17,855 nt of DNA. Source: a bacterium. GTDB lineage: Bacteria > SZUA-79 > Acidulodesulfobacterales > Acidulodesulfobacteraceae. Positions 1 through 7,654 of this stretch are shown here, one piece after another. A program made the position numbers and the translations under genes. Location: positions 1 through 17,855 of the forward strand of contig JAJYKQ010000019.1 in the NCBI GenBank assembly GCA_021788495.1. Reading direction: 5' to 3'. How positions within the stretch are numbered: position 1 is the first letter of the stretch; each line of letters begins with the position of its first letter. Under the pieces are notes generated by a model. It saw only the letters and a list, made by a program, of their open reading frames with translations, did not search any database and was not told the DNA's origin.

Positions 1-657
1 ATCCGCCTGAATAGCCAAACTAGATATTGCATTATCAGCTGCTAATCCTACAGGTTCTAATATATTAATTTTATAAAGCGTGTCCGCCACAAACATATCG
101 TCTATATCGGATGAAATATTTTTTTTCGCAAAATATTCAAGATCTTCCCTGGAAACTGCAAGAAATCCTTTAGAATTTAAATTGCCGGCTATATATTCCG
201 CAAGTATAATTTCGTCTTTTGAAAAATTACCGGTTCTAACTTGTTCCATTACGTGTTCGTATAAAGTTTCTCCTCTATAAAAACTGCTCTCTAATTTATA
301 TTCTAAATAATTGTTGTCTCCTGCGCCTAAAATACCTTCGTTTCTTGACAAATCCACAAACTGTTCGTTATAATTGACTAAGTACTGAGCAATTTCATTA
401 AAACCCGATTCTGATTCTATATAATTATCGGAGACAAGCTGTTCATCAGATTTATAACTTTCGTTACCCGCTTCGTCTTCATTTTTTAAATCTTCAAATT
501 CAGTATCGAGAATAGGGTTTTCCAATATCTCCTGTTTAATTATATCGGAAAGCTCGATATTGTTCAGCGCCAGCATCTTAATAGCTAGCTGCAGCTGCGG
601 GGTCATCGTCAGCTGTTGAGATAATTTAAGGTTTTGCCTCAGTTCCATGCCGCTCAT
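1..657 (-). CDS. rpoN: RNA polymerase sigma-54 factor RpoN, N-terminal part (cut by window edge)
   Basis: This is the alternative sigma factor that directs core RNA polymerase to -24/-12 promoters opened by AAA+ enhancer-binding activators. Only the first 219 codons are visible; the frame is open to base 1. Residues 5-50 form the classic glutamine- and leucine-rich region I, with LRQNLKLSQQL followed by TMTPQLQLAIKML and a run ending in QEILENPIL. An acidic, variable linker (region II) follows from about residue 52 to 75, then the start of the core-binding region. The start is the ATG at 655-657 rather than the in-frame ATG at 646-648, because a CCGGAG ribosome site lies 7 bases upstream of the former. 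The -24-binding HTH and the RpoN box lie outside the window. It sits downstream of lptB after a 131-bp gap, the usual proteobacterial neighbourhood. Identification is firm. Confidence 0.95.
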   Translation of the reverse strand, partial: MSGMELRQNLKLSQQLTMTPQLQLAIKMLALNNIELSDIIKQEILENPILDTEFEDLKNEDEAGNESYKSDEQLVSDNYIESESGFNEIAQYLVNYNEQFVDLSRNEGILGAGDNNYLEYKLESSFYRGETLYEHVMEQVRTGNFSKDEIILAEYIAGNLNSKGFLAVSREDLEYFAKKNISSDIDDMFVADTLYKINILEPVGLAADNAISSLAIQAD

Positions 658-664
658 AAAAAAA

Positions 665-670
665 CTCCGG
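665..670 (-). promoter_or_regulatory. Ribosome binding site of rpoN
   Basis: Read on the minus strand this is CCGGAG, 7 bases before the ATG at 655-657. It favours that start over the second ATG three codons later. Confidence 0.6.
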
Positions 671-707
671 AAAAACAGTTTATAATCATCGTTAAATCGA
701 CGTAAGG

Positions 708-733
708 CTATATAATTCAATTATATTATATAG
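708..733. repeat. AT-only inverted repeat in the lptB-rpoN spacer
   Basis: Perfect 9-base arms CTATATAAT (708-716) and ATTATATAG (725-733) flank an 8-base loop. The spacer 658-788 is almost entirely A and T, so a chance palindrome is quite possible. It could equally be an operator or promoter region for rpoN. There is no GC stem followed by a T tract, so I do not call a terminator. Nothing else is recognisable in this spacer. Confidence 0.25.
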
Positions 734-788
734 TTATTTTATTATTTATTATAAAGTTTATTATATATTAATTATATAACATTTAAAT

Positions 789-1511
789 CTAAATACCCAA
801 ATTAAACTTTTCTCCGAGAAAAAACCTTTTAACGATAGAGCTGGAAATAATGTGTGAGGGGGAACCTTTTTCTATTATTTTTCCGTCGTTGATTATATAA
901 GCGCTGCTGCATATCCTTAAAGCTTCCCTTACGTTGTGGTCGGTTATTAAAATGCCTATGGAATCCTTTTTTAAACCTATAAGAATATCCTGCATATCCT
1001 CTACGGCGATAGGGTCTATGCCTGAAAAAGGCTCGTCTAAAAGTATAAACTTTGGAGATAGTATAAGCGATCTGGCAACTTCCACCCTTCTTCTTTCTCC
1101 TCCCGATAAACTCATCACGGAAGATTTTCTTACTTTCTCGAGGCCGAATTTTTCTATTAATTCGTTAAGCTTCTGATTTTTTTCTTTTTCCGATATTTTT
1201 AAGAGTTCTAAAATAGCCGTAAGATTCTGTTCGGCAGTAAGTTTTCTGAATACCGAAGTCTCTTGGGGCAGATAGCCTATGCCTAACCTCGCACGTTTAT
1301 ACATAGGCAGTTTAGTAATTTCGACGTCGTCCAGAAATATGGAACCGCCGTCAGGCCTAAGCATTCCCGAAATTAAATTAAAAGTAGTAGTTTTACCTGC
1401 GCCGTTGGGTCCTAAAAGGCCGGTTATCTCTCCTGGCTTTATTTCAAGGCAAACTTCGTTTACTACAGTCCTTTTTTTAAATTTTTTAATTAAATTTACT
1501 GCTTTTATCAT
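789..1511 (-). CDS. lptB: LPS export ABC transporter ATP-binding protein LptB
   Basis: This is the cytoplasmic ATPase of the LptB2FG transporter that extracts LPS from the inner membrane and drives it along the Lpt bridge. The 240 residues match the family length. Visible motifs are Walker A GPNGAGKT (34-41), Q-loop Gln83 in GYLPQE, ABC signature LSGGE (135-139), Walker B ILLDE (156-160) and H-loop His191 in TDHN. The sequences GYLPQETSVFRKLT and LLDEPFSGIDPIAV are characteristic of LptB as opposed to other small ABC ATPases. The start overlaps the lptA stop by 4 bases (ATGA), so translation is probably coupled. The partners LptF and LptG are not in the window. High confidence. Confidence 0.96.
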   Translation of the reverse strand: MIKAVNLIKKFKKRTVVNEVCLEIKPGEITGLLGPNGAGKTTTFNLISGMLRPDGGSIFLDDVEITKLPMYKRARLGIGYLPQETSVFRKLTAEQNLTAILELLKISEKEKNQKLNELIEKFGLEKVRKSSVMSLSGGERRRVEVARSLILSPKFILLDEPFSGIDPIAVEDMQDILIGLKKDSIGILITDHNVREALRICSSAYIINDGKIIEKGSPSHIISSSIVKRFFLGEKFNLGI

Positions 1512-2065
1512 TTTTGTTTTTTATTATTTGTTCTGACTCTATTTTTTTTAACGCTCAACGACTTTTTTGAATAAACTACGGCATTAACACGTTTTGGACC
1601 GCCGATTACGGTAGAAATACCTGTTTTAAAATTAATTATTATTTTCTTTCCTGCTATTCTGTTTTTCCCCTCATATGCCACTGGATTTTCAGTTATTACC
1701 GCAATTTTCTTTTTATCGTAATAAACGGCTTTTCCTCCAGTGATATTGTCTTTGCCTTTTATAATATGCACGTTTCCCGTAGCGATAAGTATTTTAATTT
1801 TATTTTTTTTGGTATATATTATTTTAAGGACTGACGACAGTATCTTCAGTTTACCCTTAAGAGCCACAACGTGTCCAGTAAATACGGCGATATGCGTTTT
1901 ATTGTTTACCGTTAAAGAATCGGACTTTATATCGGTTTTATTATGCGCGCTATTAGTATTGCTTGAATTTTTAGGAATTGAAGCGCCTGACGACAGGTTA
2001 TTTTGAAACAGTAAAAATACCGGCAAAAAAATAAAAACGATTAAAAAATAAAATTTAATTTTCAT
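1508..2065 (-). CDS. lptA: LPS transport periplasmic protein LptA (OstA-like)
   Basis: This is the periplasmic bridge protein that carries LPS between LptC and LptD; it forms an open beta-jellyroll. The N-terminus is a signal peptide with hydrophobic core at residues 5-20 and likely cleavage near residues 27-30. Residues 48-165 carry the OstA pattern of repeating strands: SLTVNNKTHIAVFTGHVVA, then IATGNVHI, then an ITGGKAVYY-type strand and a RIAGKKIIINF strand. The length of 185 residues equals the usual LptA. The last 20 or so residues (from about 165) are very basic and serine-rich and lie beyond the recognisable fold. A good ribosome site, AAGGGAT (2072-2078), lies 6 bases before the ATG. 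It lies between lptC and lptB as expected, and the product is assigned by fold pattern plus position. Confidence 0.88.
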   Translation of the reverse strand: MKIKFYFLIVFIFLPVFLLFQNNLSSGASIPKNSSNTNSAHNKTDIKSDSLTVNNKTHIAVFTGHVVALKGKLKILSSVLKIIYTKKNKIKILIATGNVHIIKGKDNITGGKAVYYDKKKIAVITENPVAYEGKNRIAGKKIIINFKTGISTVIGGPKRVNAVVYSKKSLSVKKNRVRTNNKKQK

Positions 2066-2089
2066 TTAGATATCCCTTGAGCATTAAAG

Positions 2090-2650
2090 TTAATAAGATA
2101 AAAAATGGACGTCTTTCTGCAAGACGAATAATTTCTTATGAACATAATAAATAAATCCTTCTCCTGAAATAAAATAATTTTTGCTTTTGATTTTCATGCC
2201 GCCAGGAGCCGCTATTTCGTTTTTTTTAGCAAAATAATCTATCATATGCGTTTTAATCAGCATGCCGTTCAAACCTTTTATCGACACGCCGCCTGAAATT
2301 AAGACGTTTTTAGAAACGGTGTTAAGTTTTCCTGTTTTTCCGTTTATTATATAAGCAGGTTTTTTATTTTTGCCGTAAATATAAATCTTGACGGAGTTTA
2401 ATTTTATTATATTTTTCTTTTTAGACTGATAATTTAAACTTCTAGCAAAAATTTCATAAGCAAGAATTCCTTTTTTATAAAATTTATAATCCACCTTTTT
2501 AAGGTTTATATAGCCCTTTGATATCTTGAAATTGAAAAGCCCTTTATTGACGCGAAGATAATGCATCATAAGAAAAACTGCCAGAACGGCGATAAAGCAT
2601 AAAGTCAGCAAAAGAGCAATTATTCTTATAGTTTTCCGGTCTAAGGACAT
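2090..2650 (-). CDS. lptC: LPS export protein LptC (divergent)
   Basis: LptC is a bitopic inner-membrane protein that passes LPS from LptB2FG to LptA. The sequence shows a short basic N-terminus, one transmembrane helix (about residues 9-31, IIALLLTLCFIAVLAVFLMM and onwards) and a periplasmic domain of alternating beta strands. The later part has an OstA/LptC-like series, with strands around residues 108-125 (NVLISGGVSIKG) and 145-180 (PGGMKIKSKNYFISGEGF). The length of 186 residues is typical. The primary sequence is weakly conserved and lysine-rich, so the assignment rests on topology, strand pattern and position between kdsC and lptA. It starts 9 bases after the kdsC stop and has no clear Shine-Dalgarno sequence, which suggests coupling to kdsC. 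Confidence 0.82.
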   Translation of the reverse strand: MSLDRKTIRIIALLLTLCFIAVLAVFLMMHYLRVNKGLFNFKISKGYINLKKVDYKFYKKGILAYEIFARSLNYQSKKKNIIKLNSVKIYIYGKNKKPAYIINGKTGKLNTVSKNVLISGGVSIKGLNGMLIKTHMIDYFAKKNEIAAPGGMKIKSKNYFISGEGFIYYVHKKLFVLQKDVHFLSY

Positions 2651-2659
2651 ATAATTTAA

Positions 2660-3175
2660 TTATAACGAATTTAATAATTTTAAAAGAAATCCTTTCTCTT
2701 TTAAAATTATATCGCAAACCTCCCGCACCGCACCGCACCCGCCGTTCTTAGAAGTTACAATGTCGGCGCAATCTTTTATGTATTCAGGCGCATTAGGAAC
2801 CGTGGCGGAAATTGCGGCTAATTTTAAAAGTTCTAAATCGACTATATCGTCTCCCATATAAAATAAATTTTTGATGCCTATTTTAAACTCTTTTAATAAG
2901 GGTTTCAGAGCTTTATATTTATCCTTGCATCCCTCGATATAAAAATCTACTCCGAGTTCCTTAGCTCTAAAAGAAGCTGCATGGCTGGTTCTTGCGGAAA
3001 TCATGCCTACTTTTAATCTTGATTTTTTAACCAATTTAATACCCGCTCCGTCATGAGCGAAAAAAGTTTTTGTTTCGACTCCGTTTTCGGATAAATATAT
3101 TTTTCCGTCCGTCATAATGCCGTCAACGTCGAAAACTAAAATTTCTATATCGGAAAAGTTCAATGTTTTAGTCAT
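2660..3175 (-). CDS. kdsC: 3-deoxy-D-manno-octulosonate 8-phosphate phosphatase KdsC
   Basis: KdsC hydrolyses KDO 8-phosphate to KDO in the LPS inner-core pathway. It is a cap-less HAD-superfamily phosphatase that acts as a tetramer. HAD motif I is FDVDGIMTDG (15-24), with nucleophile Asp16 and acid/base Asp18. Motif II is Ser60 in GMISAR. Lys86 lies in CKDKYKAL, and motif III is MGDDIVD (107-113). The conserved C-terminal GGCGAVREVCD follows near residue 148. The length of 171 residues is standard. The start codon overlaps the kdsD stop (ATGA, 3172-3175). Within the GGCGAVRE segment the DNA has three tandem 5-base units (CCGCA, 2723-2737). High confidence. Confidence 0.95.
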   Translation of the reverse strand: MTKTLNFSDIEILVFDVDGIMTDGKIYLSENGVETKTFFAHDGAGIKLVKKSRLKVGMISARTSHAASFRAKELGVDFYIEGCKDKYKALKPLLKEFKIGIKNLFYMGDDIVDLELLKLAAISATVPNAPEYIKDCADIVTSKNGGCGAVREVCDIILKEKGFLLKLLNSL

Positions 3176-4146
3176 ATTATTCCTGCTTTTATTATATCGT
3201 GAATATGAATAACTCCCGCTGGAATTTTATTATCGTCAGATTCTACTACAAAAAGCGAAGTAATTTTCGATTCTTCCATTTTTTGAAGAGCGTTAACCGC
3301 AAGAGTATTCTTAAGTATAGTTTTAGGATTTTTAGTCATTATGCTTTTTACAGGTTCGTTTATTATAACGGTCGGAGAAAGCATAGCCCTCCTTAAATCT
3401 CCGTCAACTATTATGCCGCATAAAAACTTATTCTCGTCTATAACTCCCGTAAGCCCTAATCTTTTAGAATTCATTTCTATTATAGCATCTTTTAATAAAA
3501 CCGTGTCCCGAACTAAAGGTATTTCTTCTCCTTTATGCATTAAATCTGACACTTTTATAAATTTATTGCCTATCGAACCTCCTGGATGAAGTTTTGCGAA
3601 ATCTTCTTCTAAAAAATTACGTTCTTTTAAGAGCGCAACGGCAAGGGCGTCCCCTATTGCAAGCTGTGCCGTCGTGCTTGCGGTAGGAGCTATATTATAA
3701 GGACATGCTTCCTGCTCCACGGATACGTCAAAAAAATAGTCGGACAATTCAAACAAGCGTGAACGCTTGTTTCCTGAAAATCCGATAATTTTAGCGCCTA
3801 TAAGCTTTATTGCCGGAAGTATAGAAACTATTTCTTTAGTATTTCCGCTGTTAGAAAGAACGATTACAGCATCGTTTTTAGAAATTACCCCGAGATCGCC
3901 GTGCGATGCTTCAGCCGGATGCATGAAAAAAGAAGGGGTGCCGGTGCTTGCAAGGGTAGAAGATATTTTTCTGGCAATAATACCTGATTTCCCCATTCCT
4001 GTTAAAATAACTTTGCCTTTAATCCCTATAAGGCAATGAACCATTTTTTCAAAATTATCGTCAAGCCTGCTTATAAGTGCGGACACCGAATATGCTTCTA
4101 TTTTTAAAACGCTTTCCGCCGTTTTTAGTATATTATGCTGGGCCAT
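3172..4146 (-). CDS. kdsD: Arabinose-5-phosphate isomerase KdsD (KpsF/GutQ family)
   Basis: KdsD interconverts ribulose 5-phosphate and arabinose 5-phosphate, the first committed substrate for KDO. From the ATG at 4144-4146 the protein has 324 residues. An N-terminal SIS sugar-isomerase domain (about 30-165) has GMGKSG (50-55), HPAEASHGDLG and SNSGNT (98-103), followed by APTASTT and the family signature FAKLHPGGSIG (183-193). Two CBS domains follow, about 200-255 and 262-322. I chose this start because it leaves a 7-base gap after kdsA and gives a length close to E. coli KdsD. A TTG at 4180-4182 would add 12 residues and overlap kdsA by 29 bases. Neither start has a strong ribosome site. GutQ or KpsF would be the alternative names, but the kdsA/kdsC context favours KdsD. 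Confidence 0.93.
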   Translation of the reverse strand: MAQHNILKTAESVLKIEAYSVSALISRLDDNFEKMVHCLIGIKGKVILTGMGKSGIIARKISSTLASTGTPSFFMHPAEASHGDLGVISKNDAVIVLSNSGNTKEIVSILPAIKLIGAKIIGFSGNKRSRLFELSDYFFDVSVEQEACPYNIAPTASTTAQLAIGDALAVALLKERNFLEEDFAKLHPGGSIGNKFIKVSDLMHKGEEIPLVRDTVLLKDAIIEMNSKRLGLTGVIDENKFLCGIIVDGDLRRAMLSPTVIINEPVKSIMTKNPKTILKNTLAVNALQKMEESKITSLFVVESDDNKIPAGVIHIHDIIKAGII

Positions 4147-4153
4147 TTTTATT

Positions 4154-4996
4154 TTATATTTTACTGTATTTAGATATTTCAAGAATATTTTTTAAATTTT
4201 CTTTGAATGAACTCAAATATACAGAATTTGCGGAATCGCTTAAAGCTCTCGGCGGATCGGAGTGGACTTCAAAAAACAAACCGTCGACGCCTACCGCAGC
4301 CGCAGCCCTTGCAAGCGGCATAACGTATTCCCTGTTTCCAGAAGAAACGGCGCCGCCTCCTCCTGGAAGCTGCACGCTGTGCGTAGCATCGAAAACTACG
4401 AGAGCTCCGGTTTGTTTCATTACGGGAATAGATCTGAAATCGACGACAAGATTATTATAGCCGAAACTTACGCCTCTTTCGGTCAAAATCACCTTATAAT
4501 TTTCTACAGACGCAATTTTATCTACTATAAATTTAGTATCCCACGGCGCCATAAACTGACCTTTCTTAACGTTAATTACTTTTCCTGTTCTTGCCGCTTC
4601 TAAAATAATATCGGTTTGACGGCATAAAAAAGCCGGTATTTGTATAACGTCAAGAACGCCGCCTGCAATTTCGGCTTCTTTTGCGTTATGAACGTCGCTT
4701 AATATAGGAACGCCGTATTTTGCTTTAATGTCGCTTAATATTTTTAAACCTTTATCTATGCCGGGACCTCTAAAAGAATTAAACGAAGTTCTGTTTGCCT
4801 TATCGTAAGAAGCCTTAAAAATAAGATTAAAATTTAATTCTTCTGAATACTCCTTAAGCATCGAAGCTATATCATCCATAACGGCAGCGTCCTCTATCAC
4901 GCATGGACCTGCAATTACAAAAGGATAGTCGTTATTAAATTTAAATTTTAATTCCGAAGTTAAATCTTTTTTTGTAAAAATATTTATTTTTTTCAT
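4154..4996 (-). CDS. kdsA: 3-deoxy-8-phosphooctulonate synthase KdsA, metal-dependent type
   Basis: KdsA condenses phosphoenolpyruvate with arabinose 5-phosphate to give KDO 8-phosphate. The 280 residues contain the family blocks IAGPCVIED (28-36), KASYDKANRTSFNSFRGPG (61-79), IQIPAFLCRQTD (118-129), NVKKGQFMAPWD (142-153), ERGVSFGYNNLVVDFRS (173-189) and DATHSVQLPGG (203-213). Cys32 stands where the E. coli enzyme has Asn26 and the Aquifex enzyme has its metal-binding Cys11. The other predicted ligands are His206, Glu243 and Asp254. This therefore looks like the metal-dependent class, by analogy with those two enzymes. The gene lies 50 bases downstream of pyrG and just upstream of kdsD. High confidence in function, good confidence in class. 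Confidence 0.96.
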   Translation of the reverse strand: MKKINIFTKKDLTSELKFKFNNDYPFVIAGPCVIEDAAVMDDIASMLKEYSEELNFNLIFKASYDKANRTSFNSFRGPGIDKGLKILSDIKAKYGVPILSDVHNAKEAEIAGGVLDVIQIPAFLCRQTDIILEAARTGKVINVKKGQFMAPWDTKFIVDKIASVENYKVILTERGVSFGYNNLVVDFRSIPVMKQTGALVVFDATHSVQLPGGGGAVSSGNREYVMPLARAAAAVGVDGLFFEVHSDPPRALSDSANSVYLSSFKENLKNILEISKYSKI

Positions 4997-5046
4997 ATAG
5001 TTGAATTTTAGTTTATGCGAAAATACAGTAAAAATTTAATATTATT

Positions 5047-6816
5047 TTAAACAGCGGCGGTTTTGCTTTTTCTTTTACGTTTATTTGCATTGCCGGCGGT
5101 TTTAGGCGTATTCTTAGCTTTAACCTTAGGATGAACCGATAATAAATTATTGGAATATTTAACCGCTGCCGCAATAAATTCCCTAAAAAGCGGATGAGGA
5201 TACAGCGGCGAAGATTTAAATTCCGGATGAAACTGGCATCCTATATACCATGGATGGCTGTTAATCTCGCAAATCTCTATAAGTTTACTGTCAGGAGACG
5301 TGCCAGAAAAAATAAAACCTGAAGTTTTAAATTTTTCCCTATATTTGTTATTAAATTCAAATCTGTGCCTGTGTCTTTCGCTTATTATAATGTTTCCGTC
5401 ATGATTCAACTTTACGCAGTTTTTATTGTTGGCCGGATATTTTTTATTGTTTTTATAATAAATTTGATAAGCAAGCGTATTTTTAGATATTACGCATGGA
5501 TATGCGCCTAATCTCATAGTTCCGCCCATATTGCCTATATCTTTCTGGTCGTCCATTATGCTGATTACAGGATCCGGCGTAATTTCATCGAATTCGTATG
5601 AATTTGCGTCTTTTAAACCCAGCACGTTTCTTGCATATTCTACGGTCATAAGCTGCATTCCGAGGCATATTCCGAAATAAGGAATATTATTAGTCCTGGC
5701 ATAATTAATTGCCCTTAACATGCCGCTAATGCCGCGGGAGCCAAAACCGCCAGGGACCAGGATACCGGAACACCCTTCCAATTCTTTAAGATTATCCTTC
5801 CAGTCGTCTCCTTCTAAATCTTCGGAATTAATATATTTTATATTTACGCTTACGTTATTGGCAAAACCTCCGTGAATTAGGCTCTCGTTTAAGCTTTTGT
5901 AAGACTCTTTAAGATTTACGTATTTTCCTACTACGGCTATTGTAACTAGATTTTTAAGCGTTTTTAAAGTATGGGATATATTAGTCCATGCGTTTAAATC
6001 CGGAGATTTAGCCCATATATTCAAATATTCTATTATTTTAGAATCTAGTTTTTCTTTGTGAAGGGAAAGAGGGACGTCGTAAATGCTTTCTTCGTCTTTA
6101 GCGGTAATAACCGCATCTGCTTCGACATTGCAGAAAAGAGCTATTTTTTCCCTTATATCCTGCGGCAAAACCCTGTCCGCCCTGCAAATTATAATTGAAG
6201 GTTCTATGCCTATAGCCCTCAATTCTTTAACGGAATGCTGGGTAGGCTTAGTTTTCAACTCGTCTGCAGTTTTTATAAACGGAACTAAAGTTAAATGAAT
6301 ATAAAGAACGTCGTCTTTTCCTTTGTCTAATTTAAACTGTCTTATAGCCTCGAGAAAAGGAAGGCTTTCTATATCGCCTACCGTTCCGCCTATTTCTATA
6401 ATAGCAACGTCTTTGCCTTCAGAAGCTTCGATTATTCTTTTTTTTATTTCGTCGGTTATATGCGGAATTACTTGAACCGTTTTGCCGAGATACGCCCCTT
6501 TTCTTTCGTTGCTGATAACGGCATCGTAAGCCTGTCCGCTCGTTAAGTTGTTTTTTTTCGTCAGAGAAAGCGACGTAAATCTTTCGTAATGGCCTAGGTC
6601 CAAATCGGTTTCGGCTCCGTCGTCGGTAACGAAAACCTCTCCGTGCTGAAAAGGATTCATAGTTCCCGGATCCACGTTTATATAGGGGTCTAGCTTCTGC
6701 ATTGTTATATTAAGCCCCCTTGCTTCAAGAAGAGATCCTATGGATGAAGCCGCAATACCCTTTCCAAGACTTGAAACGACACCTCCGGTTATAAATATAT
6801 ACTTTGTCTTATTCAT
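5047..6816 (-). CDS. pyrG: CTP synthase PyrG with an internal insertion and a basic C-terminal tail
   Basis: PyrG makes CTP from UTP, ATP and glutamine; CTP is needed for nucleic acids, phospholipids and CMP-KDO. The synthase domain (about 1-270) opens with the P-loop region [12 protein letters not shown] and includes [19 protein letters not shown] and [11 protein letters not shown]. The glutaminase domain (about 290-555) has the oxyanion loop PGGFGSRG (355-362), nucleophile Cys384 in GICLGMQ, and His530/Glu532 in FHPEF. At 589 residues it exceeds the usual 535-545. I see about 20 extra, Lys/Asn-rich residues at roughly 454-473, before ERHRHRFE, plus a tail at 561-589 with ten Lys/Arg and no acidic residue. 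The start overlaps the dapB stop by 8 bases (ATGAATAA), implying coupling. Function is certain; the extras are unexplained. Confidence 0.97.
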   Translation of the reverse strand: MNKTKYIFITGGVVSSLGKGIAASSIGSLLEARGLNITMQKLDPYINVDPGTMNPFQHGEVFVTDDGAETDLDLGHYERFTSLSLTKKNNLTSGQAYDAVISNERKGAYLGKTVQVIPHITDEIKKRIIEASEGKDVAIIEIGGTVGDIESLPFLEAIRQFKLDKGKDDVLYIHLTLVPFIKTADELKTKPTQHSVKELRAIGIEPSIIICRADRVLPQDIREKIALFCNVEADAVITAKDEESIYDVPLSLHKEKLDSKIIEYLNIWAKSPDLNAWTNISHTLKTLKNLVTIAVVGKYVNLKESYKSLNESLIHGGFANNVSVNIKYINSEDLEGDDWKDNLKELEGCSGILVPGGFGSRGISGMLRAINYARTNNIPYFGICLGMQLMTVEYARNVLGLKDANSYEFDEITPDPVISIMDDQKDIGNMGGTMRLGAYPCVISKNTLAYQIYYKNNKKYPANNKNCVKLNHDGNIIISERHRHRFEFNNKYREKFKTSGFIFSGTSPDSKLIEICEINSHPWYIGCQFHPEFKSSPLYPHPLFREFIAAAVKYSNNLLSVHPKVKAKNTPKTAGNANKRKRKSKTAAV

Positions 6817-7654
6817 ATTTATTCAACCCCAAAACGTCTCTCATATCGTAAAATCCGTTATTTTTATCGCTAAGCCATACGGCAGCTTTAACTGCGCCCC
6901 GCGCAAAATTATTTCTAGATACGGCCTTATGCGTAATTTCTATTATTTCTTCGTTTCCTGCAAATATTACCTTGTGTTCTCCTATTATATCTCCTGCTCT
7001 TACAGAAAATATGCCTATCTCGTCTTTTTTTCTTTCCCCTACGTCTCCGCACCTGCCGTAAACGGCTTTTTCGGCAAGCTCTATATGCCTCTGTTTAGCT
7101 ACGGATTCCGCAAGCATTTTAGCAGTTCCGCTTGGAGCGTCCTTTTTCTTTTTATGGTGCATTTCTATTATTTCGCAGTCGTAATTTATCCCGAGATATT
7201 TGGATGCATCATATACGATATTCATTAAAACGTTAATTCCTAAGCTCATATTGCCCGACAGCACTATCGGAATACTCTTTCCGTAATCTTCTACAGTTTT
7301 TAAATCGTTTTCCGAAAATCCGGTGGAACCGATAACGATAGGAACATTATAAAGCGCCGCCTCTTCCGCATGCGTCAATGATGCGCTTTTAGACGTGAAA
7401 TCTACAACGACTTTTTTCTTAATAGCGGCGGTTAAATGAAGAGCATCTTTTAAAGTTAAAAATTTGCCTGCTGAAACTTTCTCAGTTTCTAATTCGGCTA
7501 AATCTTTAAACGGCGAAACTGCCACTTCGTCTGCGGTATAATTTGAATCGACGCCGCCTATAAATAATAAATCCGAATAATCGGAAAGAACGGATATTAT
7601 AGCATTCCCCATTCTTCCCTTGCTCCCGCAAACTATTATACCTGTTTTTTCCAT
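6809..7654 (-). CDS. dapB: 4-hydroxy-tetrahydrodipicolinate reductase DapB
   Basis: DapB reduces the DapA product to tetrahydrodipicolinate with NAD(P)H, in the lysine/meso-diaminopimelate pathway. The N-terminal Rossmann fold has the glycine loop CGSKGRMG (9-16). [10 protein letters not shown] and GSTGFS mark the nucleotide-domain end. The substrate-binding domain has the catalytic signature [13 protein letters not shown] (166-178), with His166/His167 and Lys170 in the expected HHxxKxDxPSGTA positions. [11 protein letters not shown] (133-143) is the conserved hinge. The length of 281 residues is slightly above the usual 250-270. The ATG shares one base with the dapA stop (TAATG), so the two are translationally coupled. 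High confidence. Confidence 0.96.
   Translation of the reverse strand: MEKTGIIVCGSKGRMGNAIISVLSDYSDLLFIGGVDSNYTADEVAVSPFKDLAELETEKVSAGKFLTLKDALHLTAAIKKKVVVDFTSKSASLTHAEEAALYNVPIVIGSTGFSENDLKTVEDYGKSIPIVLSGNMSLGINVLMNIVYDASKYLGINYDCEIIEMHHKKKKDAPSGTAKMLAESVAKQRHIELAEKAVYGRCGDVGERKKDEIGIFSVRAGDIIGEHKVIFAGNEEIIEITHKAVSRNNFARGAVKAAVWLSDKNNGFYDMRDVLGLNKYE

Noticed and set aside
658..788. Defined sigma-70 or sigma-54 promoter for rpoN
   Set aside because: The spacer is so AT-rich that many -10-like hexamers occur, and I see no convincing -35 or -24/-12 pair, so choosing one would be arbitrary.
2544..2738. Minus-strand 64-codon frame across the kdsC-lptC junction
   Set aside because: It overlaps kdsC and lptC in another frame, both of which have clear support. 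It shows no motif or ribosome site and reads as a shadow.
4147..4182. TTG start for kdsD overlapping kdsA
   Set aside because: It would need a rare start codon without a ribosome site and adds residues not expected for the family. The ATG at 4144-4146 gives a normal length. It is not fully excluded.
6740..7228. Plus-strand 162-codon frame opposite pyrG/dapB
   Set aside because: It is antisense to two strongly conserved genes, and its aromatic-rich composition is what complementing AT-rich coding DNA gives.
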